From Kribbella jiaozuonensis (GTDB lineage: Bacteria; Actinomycetota; Actinomycetes; Propionibacteriales; Kribbellaceae), in contig NZ_SZPZ01000004.1 of assembly GCF_005233875.1 (NCBI RefSeq), positions 868,001-932,000 on the forward strand: DNA of 64,000 bases. Reading direction: 5' to 3'. Below the pieces are notes generated by a model. The model worked only from the letters and a program-made list of their open reading frames with translations, did not search any database and had not been told where the DNA came from. Below are positions 1 through 8,428 of the stretch, in pieces; the first letter of the stretch is position 1, and every line of letters begins with the position of its first letter. The position numbers and the translations under genes were made by a program.

Positions 1-602
1 AGACGAGTCTGTTCGCGCACCGCGGGTTCGCTCCGGCGCTCGCGACCTCCACGCTGTTCTTCGCGGTGACGAGCGGGCTGACGCTGGTCGTCGTACTGCA
101 CGAGCAACTCACGCTCCACCACGGTGTCATGCGCGCCAGCCTCGCGCTGCTCCCCTGGTCCGCCGCGACCGGGATCGCCTCATTGGTTGCGGGTCAGTGG
201 CTGGTTGCCCGGTTCGGATCACGGCTGATGTACGCCGGTCTCGGCGTACTGCTTGTCGGCCTGGCGGCTGCGCCGTACGCGCTCCTGCCTGCGTTGGCCG
301 TCGGCGGTGTTGGGGTCGGACTGTTCACGACGGCGTTCTTCACGGAGGCGTTGCAGCGGGTGGAGCCGCACGAGACCGGGTCCGCGGCGGGCCTGCTCAA
401 CGCAGTACAGCAGTTCGGCGGGACGCTGGGCGTTGTGGCGTTCGGCACGATCTTCCTGCGTCACCCCGTCTCGCTCGACCGTGCTGCGTGGGTTGCGGTC
501 GCGGTCGTCGTAGCGACGGTCGCGACCGCTCACCTCATGCGGTCGCCGCGTTGGCTGCGGCTCGGGCGTGGAGCGCCGGAGCCAGCGAGTACTGGCCGAT
601 GA
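1..602 (+). CDS. MFS drug-efflux-type transporter, C-terminal part (5' end outside window)
   Basis: This is the C-terminal third of a membrane transporter. The frame is open from base 3 and no start is needed inside the window, so the gene begins upstream. The visible ~200 residues form alternating hydrophobic helices and short Arg/Gly loops. The stretch FTEALQRVEPHETGSAAG followed by LLNAVQQFGGTLGVVAFGTIF is the typical late-helix region of 14-TM DHA2-type MFS exporters. It ends in a basic cytoplasmic tail and runs convergently into the next MFS gene, overlapping its 3' end by 68 bp. The substrate cannot be told. The MFS assignment is firm, the DHA2 assignment moderate. Confidence 0.85.
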   Translation, partial: TSLFAHRGFAPALATSTLFFAVTSGLTLVVVLHEQLTLHHGVMRASLALLPWSAATGIASLVAGQWLVARFGSRLMYAGLGVLLVGLAAAPYALLPALAVGGVGVGLFTTAFFTEALQRVEPHETGSAAGLLNAVQQFGGTLGVVAFGTIFLRHPVSLDRAAWVAVAVVVATVATAHLMRSPRWLRLGRGAPEPASTGR

Positions 603-1746
603 AGATCACTACCCCGAGTACGGCGCAGCCGAGCCAGGTGACTGTCGGTCCGAGGTGCTCGAGCGCGTTCGTGCCGGCCAGCGGACCGATCACGGTGCCG
701 ACGCCGAACGCCATCCCGGACAGACCCATGTAGCGGCCGCGCAGGTCGATCGGCGCGAGGTCGGCGAACACCGCGCCGATCACCGCGGCGAACCCGATCT
801 CCCCGATCGTCCACACCACGACCGACAAGGCGTAACCCCACCAGCTGTGCACGACAGCGCCGACCCCGAAGCCGAGCCCGACCACGAGCATCGAGGCCGC
901 GAGCAGTTTCGGCCGGTCGAGCTTGGCGTACCACTTGCCGAGGAACGGCTGGACGAGCACGATCACGACACCGTTGAGCGCGATGACCAGTCCGTACGTC
1001 CGGGACGAGAGACCGTCGTCCGACATCGCCAGCGGCAGGGTCGAGTAGCCCTGCATGTAGATGGTCGCGTAGCCGATCTGGATCAGGATCATCATCAGGA
1101 ACACGGTGTCGCGTACGACGACGGGCAGCAGCGCTCGGCGTACCGAATCCTCCTCGGGAGCCGGGCGGCTCTCCGGCACCATCGCCCAGATGACCAGGCC
1201 GGCGACGACCGACGTGGCGGCGTTGACCCAGAACAGCAGGCCGTAGCCGAAGGAGGCCAGCACGCCGGCGCTGACGGTCGAGACGGAGAAGCCGAGGTTG
1301 ATCGCCCAGAACAGCAGGCCGTACGCGCGGACCCGTTCGGTCGGCTGGAGCAGGTCCGCGACCGTCGCTTGGACAGCCGGGCGGAACAGGTCGCTGAGCA
1401 GGCCGACCAGGAAGGCGGTCACCCAGATCAGCGCCATCGAACGGGCGGATCCGAGCAGGATCAGCGCGGCGCCGGTGCCGAAGAAGCAGATCAGCATCGT
1501 GACCCGGCGGCCGACCCGGTCGGCCAGCCAGCCGCCGACGAGCTGCGCGCACACGGACCCGGCGCCGACGGCGGCCGCGACGGCTCCCGCCGTACCGGCC
1601 GAGAGGTGGCGGTCGTGGGTCAGGTAGAGGACGAGGAACGGTTGCACGAAGCTGCCTAGCCGGTTGACCAGCTGGCACACCCACAGCGCCCAGAACGCCC
1701 GCGGCAGGGCGGTGGGCGTGGTGGTGTCGATGGCTACTGCACTCAT
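535..1746 (-). CDS. MFS transporter, 12-TM type
   Basis: This 403-residue integral membrane protein is probably a proton-driven efflux permease. Helices alternate across the whole length. The helix 2-3 loop GWLADRVGRRVTML (around residue 75) is the classical MFS motif A, and a second related loop LGKWYAKLDRPKLL follows the central break near residue 270. The length is normal for a 12-helix member. It is divergent from an ArsR-type regulator at 1812, and the 66 bp between them holds a palindrome, so the regulator probably controls this exporter. Its last 68 bp overlap the 3' end of the preceding convergent MFS gene. The substrate is unknown. Confidence 0.9.
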   Translation of the reverse strand: MSAVAIDTTTPTALPRAFWALWVCQLVNRLGSFVQPFLVLYLTHDRHLSAGTAGAVAAAVGAGSVCAQLVGGWLADRVGRRVTMLICFFGTGAALILLGSARSMALIWVTAFLVGLLSDLFRPAVQATVADLLQPTERVRAYGLLFWAINLGFSVSTVSAGVLASFGYGLLFWVNAATSVVAGLVIWAMVPESRPAPEEDSVRRALLPVVVRDTVFLMMILIQIGYATIYMQGYSTLPLAMSDDGLSSRTYGLVIALNGVVIVLVQPFLGKWYAKLDRPKLLAASMLVVGLGFGVGAVVHSWWGYALSVVVWTIGEIGFAAVIGAVFADLAPIDLRGRYMGLSGMAFGVGTVIGPLAGTNALEHLGPTVTWLGCAVLGVVIFIGQYSLAPALHARAAANAATA

Positions 1747-1783
1747 GGGATCAACTCTCGGGGCGGCGCGAGGTGTTGTCGAT

Positions 1784-1803
1784 GATTAGGGTGAGGACTA
1801 ATC
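1784..1803. promoter_or_regulatory. Palindromic operator candidate between MFS gene and ArsR-type regulator
   Basis: GATTAG (1784-1789) and CTAATC (1798-1803) are exact inverted repeats around an 8-nt spacer. The site lies between the divergent MFS and ArsR-type genes. A TANNNT -10-like hexamer TAGGGT (1787-1792) lies within it, so bound regulator would block transcription. This is the expected layout for an autoregulated ArsR repressor and its efflux target. Binding is inferred. Confidence 0.5.
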
Positions 1804-1811
1804 TTCGCCGG

Positions 1812-2801
1812 GTGATCACGATCAGGCTGAACGCCGAGGACGTCGGGCGGATCCGGTTCGCGCTGTCGCCGGTCTGGGAGGCGATGACGAGTGTGCGGGC
1901 GTTGAGCAACAACACCGCGCAGAGCGTGCACGGTCCGTGGCTGCAGAAGGTCCGGCCGACGATCGCGGGTGACGACCTGACGTTGCTCAGGGCCCTCATT
2001 CCGCCGTACGGCTATATCCCGGACTTCATGACACCGGCGCCGCCGCGGCGGTCGACGAGTTTCGAGTCCGGTCTGGCCGCGATCGCCGCGACGCCGCACG
2101 AGATCGTGGCGGACGAGATCGGGAAGCTGCACCACGACATCCCGCATCCCCTGCTGCCTGAGCTGATCGCGAATCCGGCGAAGGCGCTGGAGCTGATCAC
2201 GTCGGCGCTGGAGACGTACTGGCGCCGCGCGATCGAGCCGGAGTGGCGGCGGATGCGGTCGCTGCTGCAGGAGGACCTGGCGTTCCGGTTGGACGAACTG
2301 GCGAGCGGCGGAATCGAGCGGCTGTTCCGCAACCTGCATCCGTCGATCTGCTACCGCGGCGACCGCGTCGAGATCGACCGCCCGTACACCTGCGACGGCG
2401 AACCGATGGCCGGCCAGGGCCTGCTCCTCGTACCGTGTGTGTTCACCTGGCCCGCCGGGCTGGCCGTGACCGGCGCGCCCCACGTCCCCACGATCACCTA
2501 CCCACCCCGCGGCCTCGGACGCCTATGGGAGGACCGCCAGGACACCACAGACTCACCCCTCGCAGACCTGGTCGGCCGCACCCGAGCCGCGATCGTCAGC
2601 CACCTGGACCTCCCGATGTCCACCACCCACCTGGCCCACCAGCTAGGCGTCTCAGCCCCGACCTTGAGCGTCCACCTGAGCATCCTCCGCAACGCCGGCG
2701 TAGTCGACTCCCGCCGCGACGGCCGCACCGTCCTCTACCACCGCACTCCCCTGGGCCACCAACTCCTGTCCGCCGCAACTCCGCTGGCATCCTCCGCCTG
2801 A
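1812..2801 (+). CDS. ArsR-family winged-helix transcriptional regulator (DUF5937-type N-terminus)
   Basis: This is a probable DNA-binding repressor of the divergent MFS gene. A ~240-residue N-terminal domain beginning VITIRLNAEDVGRIRFALSP matches the DUF5937 architecture. It is followed by an ArsR winged helix: THLAHQLGVSAPTLSVHLSI is the helix-turn-helix, and RRDGRTVLYHRTP forms the wing. No metal-binding Cys pair is evident beside the recognition helix, so the ligand is unlikely to be a classical metal. The frame is open from a GTG at 1773, but that start would place the palindrome inside the gene. The GTG at 1812 is therefore preferred, with possibly a very short or absent leader. Confidence 0.85.
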   Translation: MITIRLNAEDVGRIRFALSPVWEAMTSVRALSNNTAQSVHGPWLQKVRPTIAGDDLTLLRALIPPYGYIPDFMTPAPPRRSTSFESGLAAIAATPHEIVADEIGKLHHDIPHPLLPELIANPAKALELITSALETYWRRAIEPEWRRMRSLLQEDLAFRLDELASGGIERLFRNLHPSICYRGDRVEIDRPYTCDGEPMAGQGLLLVPCVFTWPAGLAVTGAPHVPTITYPPRGLGRLWEDRQDTTDSPLADLVGRTRAAIVSHLDLPMSTTHLAHQLGVSAPTLSVHLSILRNAGVVDSRRDGRTVLYHRTPLGHQLLSAATPLASSA

Positions 2802-2804
2802 CCC

Positions 2805-4832
2805 TCAGCCGAAGCTGGGTGGGTCTATCTGGATTCGGACTGTGCCGGGGTTTTTCTTGGTGGTGCGGGCTGATTGGGATTCTTTGAGGGAGCGGACGAG
2901 GGTGGGGCCGTGTTGGCGGGGGGTGCGGACCACGGCTCGGACGGTTTCTTCGTCGAGGTCCACCGGGCCTAGGACTTCCAGGCCCGCGGATGGTGGGACG
3001 AGGTCGCGGAGGCGGGTGATCAGGTCGTTGACCGACTCCGAGGGGCCGGTGAGTTCGGCGAGTTTGGCGGCGGGGGCGAGGCGGGCGGTACGGCGTTCCT
3101 CGATCTCGCGGGTGGCGTAGCCCTCGGGGCTCCAGCGGACGATCGCCTGCAGCGGAAGGGCGGACGGGTCGCCGACGAGGATCACGGTGCCGCCGTCGGC
3201 GGCCGATCGGACCAGGGCGGCCGCGTTGAACCATCGGCGTACCGCTTCTTCAGGGGCACGGAGATCCTGGCGGGCGAGCATCAACCACGTGTCGAGCAGG
3301 ACGGCCGCGGCGTACCCGCCCTCAGCGACCGGCTCAGCTCCGGGTGTGCTGACGATCAGCGCCGGCGCGTCGGACACAACGTCGAGCATGTTGTCGCCGC
3401 CCGACGTACGCACCACCACCCCGGGGAACGCGCGCCCCAGCTCCTCCGCCGTACGGCGGGCGCCGATGATCGCCGCCCGCATCCGGGTGTCGCCGCACTC
3501 CGGGCACCGGTGATCGACCGCCGGCCGCCCGCACACACTGCAGCTCGCCGGCCCGGATCCTCCGGTACGACGCAACGTCCCGCCGCAGGTCGAACACCGC
3601 GACGGCGCACGGCACGTCTGACACACGAGGCTCGGCAAGTACCCGGCCCGTGGAACCTGCACCAGCACCGGCCCCGACCGCAGCCCGTCGCGCGCGATCT
3701 CGAACACCCGGTGCGGCAACCGCGCCGCCCGCGCGCTCGGATCCCGCGCCAGCTCGACATCCGACTCCCCCGCGATGTGCACCGACGGCGCCGCCGCGCG
3801 GATCACCTTCCGGTCCGCGATCAGCTCATGTGCGAACCCGGACTCGATCAACGCCGCCGCCTCCGCCGAGCGTGCGAATCCACCGAGCAGGGCCGCGCAG
3901 TTCTGCCGGAACGCCCGCAACAGCAGGACTTCACGCGCATGCGGGTACGGCGCGCGCGGCTCGGCGTACGACTCGTCGCCGTCGTCCCACATCGCCACCA
4001 ACCCGAGCTCCGCCACCGGCGCGAAGGCTGCCGCGCGAGTCCCGATCACCACCCGGGCGCAGCCGCGGAGCGCCGCGAGGAAGGCCCGATAACGTGCCGT
4101 CGGGCCGAGGTCGGCCGAGAGCGTGACGAAGCCGTCCTCGCCGAGGACCGCTCGACAGGCCGCGGCCAACCGCTCGAGGTCGCGCGCGTCGGGGGCAAGC
4201 AGGAGAGCGCCCCGACCGGACGCGGCACAAACGGCCGCGGCCTGGGCGAACGCCAACGCCCAATCAGCCCCCGGTACGGCGGTCCAGACGGCCCGCGGCG
4301 CCTCGCCTCGCGCGATCGCATCGAGAAAGCCGACCGGGTACGGCGACCACTCGGACCGCGAGGTCGACACCGGCGGACGCGGCGGCTGATCGCAGCGCAG
4401 CGGCTCGCCCTCGACCTTCGCATGCCGCGGCGGGACGGCCAGCCGGGTGACATCCGCGAGCACCCCGGCGTACCGATCGGCGACCGCACGACACAGGTCC
4501 GCGATCTCCGGCGTCAGCACCCGCTCGGGTGAGACCACCTTGCGGAGCCGCATCAGCTTGCCGTCGTGATCCGACTCGGCAAGTCGCTCCAGCACGAACC
4601 CGTCCAGGTCCTTACCGGCGAACCGAACCTTCACCCGGGCGCCCGGCTGCGCCGCCTCGGCCATGTCCTCCGGGACGAGATAGTCGAACGGCCGGTCCAG
4701 ATGCGGGAGGGAGACATCGACCGCGATCCGCGCCACCGGCAACGTCCCGGTGATCTCGGCCGGCTCTTTGGTCCGGGATTTGCGCACGGTGTCCCGCAGC
4801 AGCGTGAGTTGCTCCGGCGAGTCCGATGTCAC
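2805..4832 (-). CDS. priA: Primosomal protein N' (PriA), helicase-degenerate actinobacterial form
   Basis: This is a replication-restart factor that recognises branched DNA at stalled forks. The N-terminal 3'-DNA-binding domain is clear (IAVDVSLPHLDRPFDYLVPE, residues ~32-51). Eight Cys residues around 400-445 (CQTC, CSTC, CSVC, CPEC) form the two zinc sites typical of PriA. At 675 residues it is slightly shorter than E. coli PriA. The Walker A motif that should follow the winged helix is replaced by WTAVPGADWALAFAQAA, and the DEEH box reads WDDGDESY, so helicase activity is probably lost, as known for actinobacterial PriA. It lies downstream of metK, separated by 114 bp. Confidence 0.92.
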   Translation of the reverse strand: MTSDSPEQLTLLRDTVRKSRTKEPAEITGTLPVARIAVDVSLPHLDRPFDYLVPEDMAEAAQPGARVKVRFAGKDLDGFVLERLAESDHDGKLMRLRKVVSPERVLTPEIADLCRAVADRYAGVLADVTRLAVPPRHAKVEGEPLRCDQPPRPPVSTSRSEWSPYPVGFLDAIARGEAPRAVWTAVPGADWALAFAQAAAVCAASGRGALLLAPDARDLERLAAACRAVLGEDGFVTLSADLGPTARYRAFLAALRGCARVVIGTRAAAFAPVAELGLVAMWDDGDESYAEPRAPYPHAREVLLLRAFRQNCAALLGGFARSAEAAALIESGFAHELIADRKVIRAAAPSVHIAGESDVELARDPSARAARLPHRVFEIARDGLRSGPVLVQVPRAGYLPSLVCQTCRAPSRCSTCGGTLRRTGGSGPASCSVCGRPAVDHRCPECGDTRMRAAIIGARRTAEELGRAFPGVVVRTSGGDNMLDVVSDAPALIVSTPGAEPVAEGGYAAAVLLDTWLMLARQDLRAPEEAVRRWFNAAALVRSAADGGTVILVGDPSALPLQAIVRWSPEGYATREIEERRTARLAPAAKLAELTGPSESVNDLITRLRDLVPPSAGLEVLGPVDLDEETVRAVVRTPRQHGPTLVRSLKESQSARTTKKNPGTVRIQIDPPSFG

Positions 4833-4895
4833 CGGGAAACTGTAGTCGGCCGCGACGACTCTCCGTCGGAGGTCGACCGCCGGCCTGTGGACAAG

Positions 4896-4912
4896 CGGCG
4901 GCCCGGCCGCCG
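4896..4912 (-). terminator. Candidate hairpin downstream of metK
   Basis: CGGCGGCC (4896-4903) and GGCCGCCG (4905-4912) are exact inverted repeats, about 35 nt past the metK stop on the minus strand. They could form a strong GC stem. There is no following T tract, as is common for high-GC actinobacteria. The rest of the 114-bp metK-priA gap holds nothing else I recognise. Confidence 0.35.
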
Positions 4913-4946
4913 TGACCGGCAGCCGGGCCGTGCGCGAACGCGGCTA

Positions 4947-6140
4947 CTACTTGTTGACCGCTGCCTTCAGAGCTTCGACTCGGTCGGTGCGCTCCCAGGT
5001 GAAGTCCTCACCGGTCCGGCCGAAGTGGCCGTTGCGGGCGGTCTGGGCGTAGATCGGCCGGAGCAGCTCCAGGTCGCGGATGATCGCGGCCGGCCGCAGG
5101 TCGAAGACCTCACGGGCAGCGTCGGCGATCTTGCTCACCGGCACCTTCTCGGTCCCGAACGTGTCGACGTAGAAGCCGACCGGCGCCGCCTTGCCGATCG
5201 CGTACGCGACCTGGCACTCGACCCGGTCCGCGAGCCCCGCGGCGACGATGTTCTTCGCCACCCAGCGCATTGCGTACGCCGCCGAACGGTCCACCTTGGA
5301 CGGGTCCTTGCCGGAGAACGCGCCACCACCGTGCCGCGCCATCCCGCCGTACGTGTCGATGATGATCTTCCGCCCGGTCAGCCCGGCGTCGCCCATCGGG
5401 CCGCCGATCTCGAACCGGCCGGTCGGGTTCACCAGCAGCTTGTAGTCGGTCGAGTCGATGTCGAACTGCTCGAGCACCGGGTCGACGACGTGCTTCTTGA
5501 TGTCCGGGGTCAGCATCGAGTCCAGGTTGATGTCCGCCGCGTGCTGGCTGGACACCACCACGGTGTCGATCCGGATCGCCTTGTCACCGTCGTACTCGAC
5601 CGTGACCTGGGTCTTGCCGTCCGGCCGCAGGTACGCCAGCGTGCCGTTCTTGCGGACCTCGGACAGCCGCTCGGACAGCCGGTGCGCGATCGTGATCGGC
5701 AGCGGCATCAACTCCGGCGTCTCGTTGGACGCGTAGCCGAACATCAGTCCCTGGTCGCCTGCCCCCTGCAGGTCCAGGACGTCCACGGACGCGTCCGAGC
5801 GCGTCTCGTACGCCGTGTCGACACCCTGCGCGATGTCCGGCGACTGGCTGCCGATGGCGACCTGCACCCCACAGGACGCACCGTCGAAGCCCTTCAAGGA
5901 CGAGTCGTAGCCGATCTCCAGGATGCGCGATCGCACGATCCCGGGAATGTCGACGTACGCCGTCGTGGTGACCTCGCCGGCGACGACGACCAGACCCGTG
6001 GTGATCAGGGTCTCGACCGCCACGCGGCTCTTCGGGTCCTCGGCCAGCAACGCGTCGAGGATGGAGTCGCTGATCTGGTCAGCGATCTTGTCCGGGTGAC
6101 CTTCGGTCACGGACTCGGACGTGAATAGGCGCCTCGCCAC
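4947..6140 (-). CDS. metK: S-adenosylmethionine synthetase
   Basis: The enzyme makes S-adenosylmethionine from methionine and ATP in the cytosol. The N-terminus RRLFTSESVTEGHPDKIADQ carries the ATP-binding GHPDK motif (residues ~14-18). GGGAFSGKDPSKVDRSAAY is the second signature, and KTQVTVEYD and DTGLGxE-type segments are in order. The frame stays open to 6287, but the conserved start is the GTG at 6140, preceded by GAGGGAGAACT as ribosome-binding site, giving 397 residues, the usual length. No riboswitch is recognisable in the 186-bp upstream gap. A weak -10-like CATACT lies near 6233-6238 on the minus strand. Confidence 0.97.
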   Translation of the reverse strand: MARRLFTSESVTEGHPDKIADQISDSILDALLAEDPKSRVAVETLITTGLVVVAGEVTTTAYVDIPGIVRSRILEIGYDSSLKGFDGASCGVQVAIGSQSPDIAQGVDTAYETRSDASVDVLDLQGAGDQGLMFGYASNETPELMPLPITIAHRLSERLSEVRKNGTLAYLRPDGKTQVTVEYDGDKAIRIDTVVVSSQHAADINLDSMLTPDIKKHVVDPVLEQFDIDSTDYKLLVNPTGRFEIGGPMGDAGLTGRKIIIDTYGGMARHGGGAFSGKDPSKVDRSAAYAMRWVAKNIVAAGLADRVECQVAYAIGKAAPVGFYVDTFGTEKVPVSKIADAAREVFDLRPAAIIRDLELLRPIYAQTARNGHFGRTGEDFTWERTDRVEALKAAVNK

Positions 6141-6326
6141 AGTTCTCCCTCGGATTCCTCTCGTGCCGCACGACTGTTCCCCACAGTCGCACGGTCCCCC
6201 CATGCACCGACGGTTGGCGATGCATCTTGGGCAGTATGCCAGCAGTTTCCACCGGAATCCCGGTAACGCTCCGGATTCATCCAGCATACGGGATTGGTGA
6301 TCACATTCTGGACCGAAGGATGGATT

Positions 6327-7439
6327 TCAGGCGTGCGCGCCGACCGTGATGTCGCCGAGTGTGAGCGACGGCGCACCACCGAGGATGGCTCCCAACCGGT
6401 CCACCTCGGCGTCCAGCAGCTTGCGGCGGCGACGGTTCAGCGGGGTGAGCGCCTCGACGGTGACCTGCAGTGTCCGGCCCGACTTCTTCTGGTGCCAGAC
6501 GCCCGCGACGATGCCGTCGACGAGCAGCAGCGGACAGTTGCCGGCCTGCCCGCGAGCGGTCGCCCGGTCGAAGGCCTTGCCGGGGAAGAGCAGCTCCCTC
6601 GGGTAGCTGCCGACGCCGTACGCATCGAAGTACGGCAGCAACCGCACACCCTCGGCGCGGTCGTCCGGGAAGTCACCGTCGCCGGGGGCATACCAAACCG
6701 TATGGTCTGCCAGCTCTGCGCGCGGCAGGTCGTCGAAGTACGGCCTCACGAAGGACGGCGTGGTTTTGAGCCAGCGGGCGAACTGCTGTGGGGTCGCGGG
6801 GCCGTAGGAGTAGAGGTAGCGATGCAGGAGTTCGGTGAGGGCCTTCTCCGCGGGCATCGGCTCGAACGGGCGGAGGCGGTGCGGGTTCGCGTACGTCATC
6901 AGCCGGCCGCGCATCGGCCCGTGGCAGAGCACGCCCGCGTTCGCCGCCTCCGAGGTCGCCTGCCGCCATCGCGCCCACGCGCCCTGGAAGGCTGGGATCG
7001 TCGGCTCCCGGGCCCAGGCGCCGGTCCGCCGTACGACCTCTTCGGTCAGCTCGTCGACGGTCAGGTCGTCGTGTGCGAGCGCATCGCCGATGGCAACGAT
7101 GACCTGGTCGATCTCGTCCGGGGACATCCTGATCGGATCCGGTTGGCCGCCGACCGACGGCAGGGCCGACAACGCACCGGTCCACATCGGCAGGTCGTCG
7201 AGCGGCAGCAGATGTACGGTCCCCCGCGGCCCGAACGTCTTCACCAGCTCCTCGTCCTGCTGGATCGTCTGCCGGGTCGCGCCGGCGACGCGGATCGCGA
7301 CCGACATCTCTCCCGCCGTCGCGATCTGCGCATGCGCGCCGCACATCGCCCGTACGGCGTCGACCGGCGTACCGAACGGCTCGATCAGACCGTGCCGGCG
7401 CATCCGCCGGGCAACGACCGCTTCCCAGGTGATCTCCAT
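6327..7439 (-). CDS. Winged-helix DNA-binding domain protein, HTH_42/AlkZ-like
   Basis: This 370-residue protein belongs to the HTH_42 family, which includes the AlkZ/YcaQ DNA glycosylases that unhook alkylated and crosslinked bases. The N-terminus (ITWEAVVARRMRRHGLIEP) and the MCGAHAQIA segment near residue 45 match the family pattern. Later GNCPLLLVDGIVAGVWHQKK and the C-terminal LGDITVGA are also typical. The exact QxQ/QxD catalytic pair of AlkZ is not evident at the AHAQIA position, so glycosylase activity is uncertain. The first in-frame codon is at 7493; the ATG at 7439 fits the family start. It stands alone between metK and a divergent GNAT gene. Confidence 0.8.
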   Translation of the reverse strand: MEITWEAVVARRMRRHGLIEPFGTPVDAVRAMCGAHAQIATAGEMSVAIRVAGATRQTIQQDEELVKTFGPRGTVHLLPLDDLPMWTGALSALPSVGGQPDPIRMSPDEIDQVIVAIGDALAHDDLTVDELTEEVVRRTGAWAREPTIPAFQGAWARWRQATSEAANAGVLCHGPMRGRLMTYANPHRLRPFEPMPAEKALTELLHRYLYSYGPATPQQFARWLKTTPSFVRPYFDDLPRAELADHTVWYAPGDGDFPDDRAEGVRLLPYFDAYGVGSYPRELLFPGKAFDRATARGQAGNCPLLLVDGIVAGVWHQKKSGRTLQVTVEALTPLNRRRRKLLDAEVDRLGAILGGAPSLTLGDITVGAHA

Positions 7440-7534
7440 ACCCACGACCCTAGGCACCGAAGCGGACAACTCCTGACCTCTATGCGCCATCAAATCCCGA
7501 GCCGTTTCCGGTGAGTTGCGGCAAGCTGGCGCCC

Positions 7535-8428
7535 ATGACCACGACTATCCGGACGGCGACCACCGACGCCGACTACGAAGCCTGGCGAGCGGTGCGGATC
7601 GCGGTACTGCCGTACGAGCGCTGCCCCACCGTCGCCGAGATGCGCGATCTCGATCGCCCCGGCCGGCTGCTGGTGCTGGCGGAGGTCGACGGTGAGGTGG
7701 TCGGCAGCGGACTCGCGGACCGTTCGGGCGACGGTGAGCGGGCGTCGCTGATGCCACGCGTCCATCCGGACTTCCGTCGGCGCGGCGTAGGCACCGCCCT
7801 GCTCAAGGTGCTAGCCGACCATGGCGTCACTCAGGGGTACGACACAGCGGGGATCAGTGTCGACGACGAAGAGGCCCAGCTCTTCGCCGAGCGGTTCGGC
7901 TTCAAGGAAGCGAATCGGGAGGTCGAACAAGTGCGGCAGATCGGCGACGAGCCGTGGCCGACGCCGCCGACGGAGTACGAGATCGTCTCGATCGCCGAAC
8001 GCCCGGAGCTGTGGACGGCGGCCTACGACCAGGTCGCGGTGCCGACCATCCCGGACATGGATCACTCGGTCGCGCTGAAGGTCTCGGCCGAGGAGTGGGA
8101 GAAGGAATGGATCAACGACCCGGCCGCGATGTTCGTGGCGGTCGCCGGTGATCAGGTGATCGGTGTGGCGGGGCTCAAGCTCGACTCCGATCGCCCGGAG
8201 CGTGCGGAGGTCGGGTACACCGCCGTACGCCGGGAGTGGCGCGGCAAGTCGGTCGCGTCGACCCTCAAACGGACCAGCATGGCGTGGGCCGCCGACCACG
8301 GCATCACCGAGATCTACACCTGGACGCAGCGCGGCAACGAGTCGATGCGCCGCCTGAACGAACACCTCGGCTTCACCTACGGCATCGTCAGCCTCACGAT
8401 GCGGGCACCGCTGCCGCTGCCGGACTAG
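7535..8428 (+). CDS. GNAT acetyltransferase with two tandem GNAT domains
   Basis: This is a predicted acetyl-CoA-dependent N-acyltransferase. The first domain (residues ~1-135) has the acetyl-CoA pyrophosphate loop RRRGVGTALL. The second (~145-297) has the looser loop WRGKSVASTLKR. Tandem GNATs of this type are common in actinobacteria, and substrates are rarely known. An upstream in-frame GTG at 7511 exists, but the ATG at 7535 begins the conserved TIRTATTDADYEAW. The gene is divergent from the AlkZ-like gene and overlaps the convergent coaBC end by 4 bp. Confidence 0.88.
   Translation: MTTTIRTATTDADYEAWRAVRIAVLPYERCPTVAEMRDLDRPGRLLVLAEVDGEVVGSGLADRSGDGERASLMPRVHPDFRRRGVGTALLKVLADHGVTQGYDTAGISVDDEEAQLFAERFGFKEANREVEQVRQIGDEPWPTPPTEYEIVSIAERPELWTAAYDQVAVPTIPDMDHSVALKVSAEEWEKEWINDPAAMFVAVAGDQVIGVAGLKLDSDRPERAEVGYTAVRREWRGKSVASTLKRTSMAWAADHGITEIYTWTQRGNESMRRLNEHLGFTYGIVSLTMRAPLPLPD

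Noticed and set aside
6141..6326. Possible SAM riboswitch upstream of metK
   Set aside because: No SAM-I, SAM-II or SAM-IV core or terminator could be drawn in this 186-bp gap.
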